A stretch of 64,000 nt of DNA from Maribacter_C sp050330515. Lineage in GTDB: Bacteria > Bacteroidota > Bacteroidia > Flavobacteriales > Flavobacteriaceae. Of this stretch, positions 62,419-64,000 are shown in pieces (position 1 is the first letter of the stretch; every line of letters begins with the position of its first letter). The position numbers were made by a program, and so were the translations under genes. Location: positions 39,672-103,671 of the forward strand of contig JBHJNU010000037.1 of the NCBI GenBank assembly GCA_050330515.1, given 5' to 3'. The notes beneath the pieces are model-generated. The model did not search any database. It was not told the DNA's origin and saw nothing but the letters and a program-made list of their open reading frames with translations.

Positions 62419-63122
62419 AAACAAAAGAAGACTTTCTGAACGGCCAATTACTTTTGATCGACAAACCCCTAGGTTGGTCATCTTTTCAAGCGGTCAATAA
62501 ATTGAAATGGGTCATCCTCAAAAAATTCGATCTAAAAAAATTGAAAATCGGGCATGCGGGTACATTAGATCCATTAGCTACGGGACTATTACTTATCTGC
62601 ACAGGCAAATTCACCAAGAGCATTGACGGGCTGCAAGGACAGATCAAAGAATATACAGGCACCATTACACTCGGCGCCACCACACCGTCTTATGATCTTG
62701 AAACGGAAGTAAATGCCGTTTTTCCTACCGGGCACATTTCACAAGAGCTGATCCTAGCGACCACAAAAACTTTCATTGGCGATATCGAACAGGTTCCACC
62801 GGTATTTTCGGCGCTAAAAAAAGATGGCAAAAGGCTCTATGAATACGCCCGTGATGGCATAGAAGTGGAGATAAAAAAGCGAAATATCGAGATTCGGGAA
62901 TTCGAAATTACCGAAATAGCAATGCCCAAGGTAAGCTTTCGGGTAGTTTGTAGTAAGGGTACCTACATTCGATCATTGGCCCATGATTTTGGAAAGGCAC
63001 TACATACCGGCGCATACTTATCGGAGTTGCGAAGAACCAAAATAGGCGATTACAACGTAAATAAGGCCCTGGATCCAATGGATTTTGAGAAAAATATGCT
63101 CGGAGAATTAAAAGATTCTTAA
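62415..63122 (+). CDS. truB: tRNA pseudouridine(55) synthase
   Basis: 235 residues from a TTG at 62415; no ATG lies upstream in frame, and the sequence from this point already matches the family start. Catalytic Asp52 is in GHAGTLDPLATG. It also has YTGTITLGATTPSYDLE and KGTYIRSLAHDFG. It makes pseudouridine in the T loop of tRNAs. The start overlaps the stop of a short upstream frame. Confidence 0.94.
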   Translation: MKTKEDFLNGQLLLIDKPLGWSSFQAVNKLKWVILKKFDLKKLKIGHAGTLDPLATGLLLICTGKFTKSIDGLQGQIKEYTGTITLGATTPSYDLETEVNAVFPTGHISQELILATTKTFIGDIEQVPPVFSALKKDGKRLYEYARDGIEVEIKKRNIEIREFEITEIAMPKVSFRVVCSKGTYIRSLAHDFGKALHTGAYLSELRRTKIGDYNVNKALDPMDFEKNMLGELKDS

Positions 63123-63192
63123 AAATTCACTCTTTTAACTCTCCGTTCAACGAAAAATTCAAATATTATTTTAAAATTGTGGTTATAGCATT

Positions 63193-63927
63193 ATGAGCCT
63201 GAATCGCAAGTATTTATCTTTTTTGATTACCTTTTTTTCCATGTCGATAATGGTGTTGGGTCTTTACAACATTCATTTAGGACAAGTGGGAAGTGAGGAG
63301 GACGAGTACATTGTAGAAATGATGCTCGCCGAAGAGGATATTGAAGAACTTTTGGAGAAAAAGCAGCAGCTTGAAGAAATGCAGGAAGCAGACCCCATTA
63401 AAAGCCATTTGGCCTATAACGAGACGGCGAAACCAAGCTATGGCGAACCTGAGCCTTTAAAAACCTTGGAGGAAATCATGGAAGAGCGTGCGGCGGCGGG
63501 CGAAACTGTTGATCCATCTGATGCAATGGATGACGGGGAATATGCCGCAAAGGTTAAGGAACTGGCCAAACAGCGCGAGGAGAAAAAACAACTCTTGGGT
63601 GAAAAGGAAGCTCATAAAAAAGAGTTTTCGAACAACTTGGCGGCGAGAAAAACATCTGTATCCTATTCTTTGGTAGACCGCAACAATTACAGATTGCCTC
63701 CCCCAATTTACACCTGTATAGAAGGAGGCAAAGTTGTCATCAATATTAGCGTTGACGCTTTAGGGAACGTTATCGAAGCCGATTTCAATGAAAAAAGTTC
63801 GGGTACCGCTAATGGCTGCCTAGTTGACAACGCTATTGCCTATGCCCTAAAAGCCAAATTCGATACTTCAAGTAAAGCTTCACAAAAAGGTACGATTACC
63901 TATCTATTTCAAGAGAAGTTGCATTAG
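63193..63927 (+). CDS. TonB-like protein, C-terminal TonB domain
   Basis: 244 residues. One membrane anchor (about 9-27), then a long acidic and charged helical region (about 35-155, with LEEIMEERAAAGE and a KxKEL repeat-like stretch). The C-terminal domain (about 165-244) includes PPPIYTCIEGGKVVINISVDALGNV and resembles TonB C-termini. It probably spans the periplasm. It could energise an outer-membrane receptor or act as a scaffold. The glutamate-rich linker replaces the Pro-rich one usual in TonB. Confidence 0.82.
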   Translation: MSLNRKYLSFLITFFSMSIMVLGLYNIHLGQVGSEEDEYIVEMMLAEEDIEELLEKKQQLEEMQEADPIKSHLAYNETAKPSYGEPEPLKTLEEIMEERAAAGETVDPSDAMDDGEYAAKVKELAKQREEKKQLLGEKEAHKKEFSNNLAARKTSVSYSLVDRNNYRLPPPIYTCIEGGKVVINISVDALGNVIEADFNEKSSGTANGCLVDNAIAYALKAKFDTSSKASQKGTITYLFQEKLH

Positions 63928-63999
63928 GTCTTCCAAAACACTTTGACCTTTATCGTTGTTGTACCAAACTTGCAGGTCTTGTTTGAAATCCGCTGTCAA
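63904..63999 (-). CDS. C-terminal end of an unidentified gene, partial at window edge
   Basis: The minus frame from the right edge reads LTADFKQDLQVWYNNDKGQ and ends VLEDLMQLLLK before a TAG at 63904-63906. Codon use and composition look like coding sequence. It would overlap the end of the TonB-like gene by 24 bases, tail to tail. Too little is visible to name a family. Confidence 0.4.
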   Translation of the reverse strand: MTADFKQDLQVWYNNDKGQSVLEDLMQLLLK

Positions 64000-64000
64000 T

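Overview
The window looks like a chromosome segment from a marine-type member of the Flavobacteriaceae (Bacteroidota). The evidence is family-typical genes (DUF4271, DUF4296, DUF3098, SemiSWEET, small type IX secretion sorting-domain proteins), repeated -7 elements of the Bacteroidota TAnnTTTG type just upstream of starts, and a flexirubin/dialkylresorcinol pigment cluster. The genus is not resolvable by eye. No rRNA, tRNA, CRISPR array or insertion sequence with a transposase was seen.

Region 1 (1-18.9 kb) is most of a flexirubin-type cluster (aryl polyene plus dialkylresorcinol), read mainly on the minus strand from about 17.56 kb to beyond the left edge. An aromatic amino acid ammonia-lyase probably makes 4-coumarate from tyrosine as the starter. 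ACPs, several ketosynthases, a FabG-type reductase and a pair of hot-dog dehydratases would elongate it into a polyene. DarA and DarB would build the dialkylresorcinol. A methyltransferase, an LpxL-like acyltransferase, a BtrH-like acyltransferase, a YbgC-like thioesterase and an ABC-2 exporter complete the set. A WG-repeat protein sits inside the operon. A halogenase-like flavoprotein is transcribed divergently. An intrinsic terminator followed by a promoter splits off the last ketosynthase and chain-length-factor genes.

Region 2 (18.9-32 kb) is accessory metabolism. It holds two related small secreted proteins, a serine beta-lactamase-like hydrolase, a secreted PLP aminotransferase-fold enzyme, an aquaporin, and an operon-like run GntP permease - RidA - D-threonine-aldolase-like - dipeptidase - SGNH lipoprotein that suggests use of D-amino acids or small peptides. 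A secreted protein of unknown function and a penicillin-acylase-family lipoprotein follow.

Region 3 (32-54 kb) is mostly housekeeping. It contains an MsbA-like ABC exporter, an Fe-S/redox group (ferredoxin, ferredoxin reductase, NifU, Mrp), an alkyltransferase-like protein, LysE, trmB, a PhoR/PhoB-like pair, two tiny type IX sorting-domain proteins, a LuxE-like protein, tyrS, an epimerase, a GT2 - pyrC - DUF4296 operon, a GT39, DUF4271 - hemD, a saccharopine dehydrogenase-like enzyme, an Lrp regulator and a metallopeptidase.

Region 4 (54-64 kb) holds alanine dehydrogenase with an unusual repeat array upstream, SemiSWEET, leuS, a UbiA prenyltransferase, ftsX, DUF3098, uppP, truB and a TonB-like protein. 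The most striking object in the window is in leuS. The gene carries an in-frame 139-codon insertion encoding a DUF559-type nuclease domain, placed in the editing domain and bounded on both sides by the same CCTCCTTCGGAGG palindrome. It also has a second, AT-rich expansion just before the KMSKS region.
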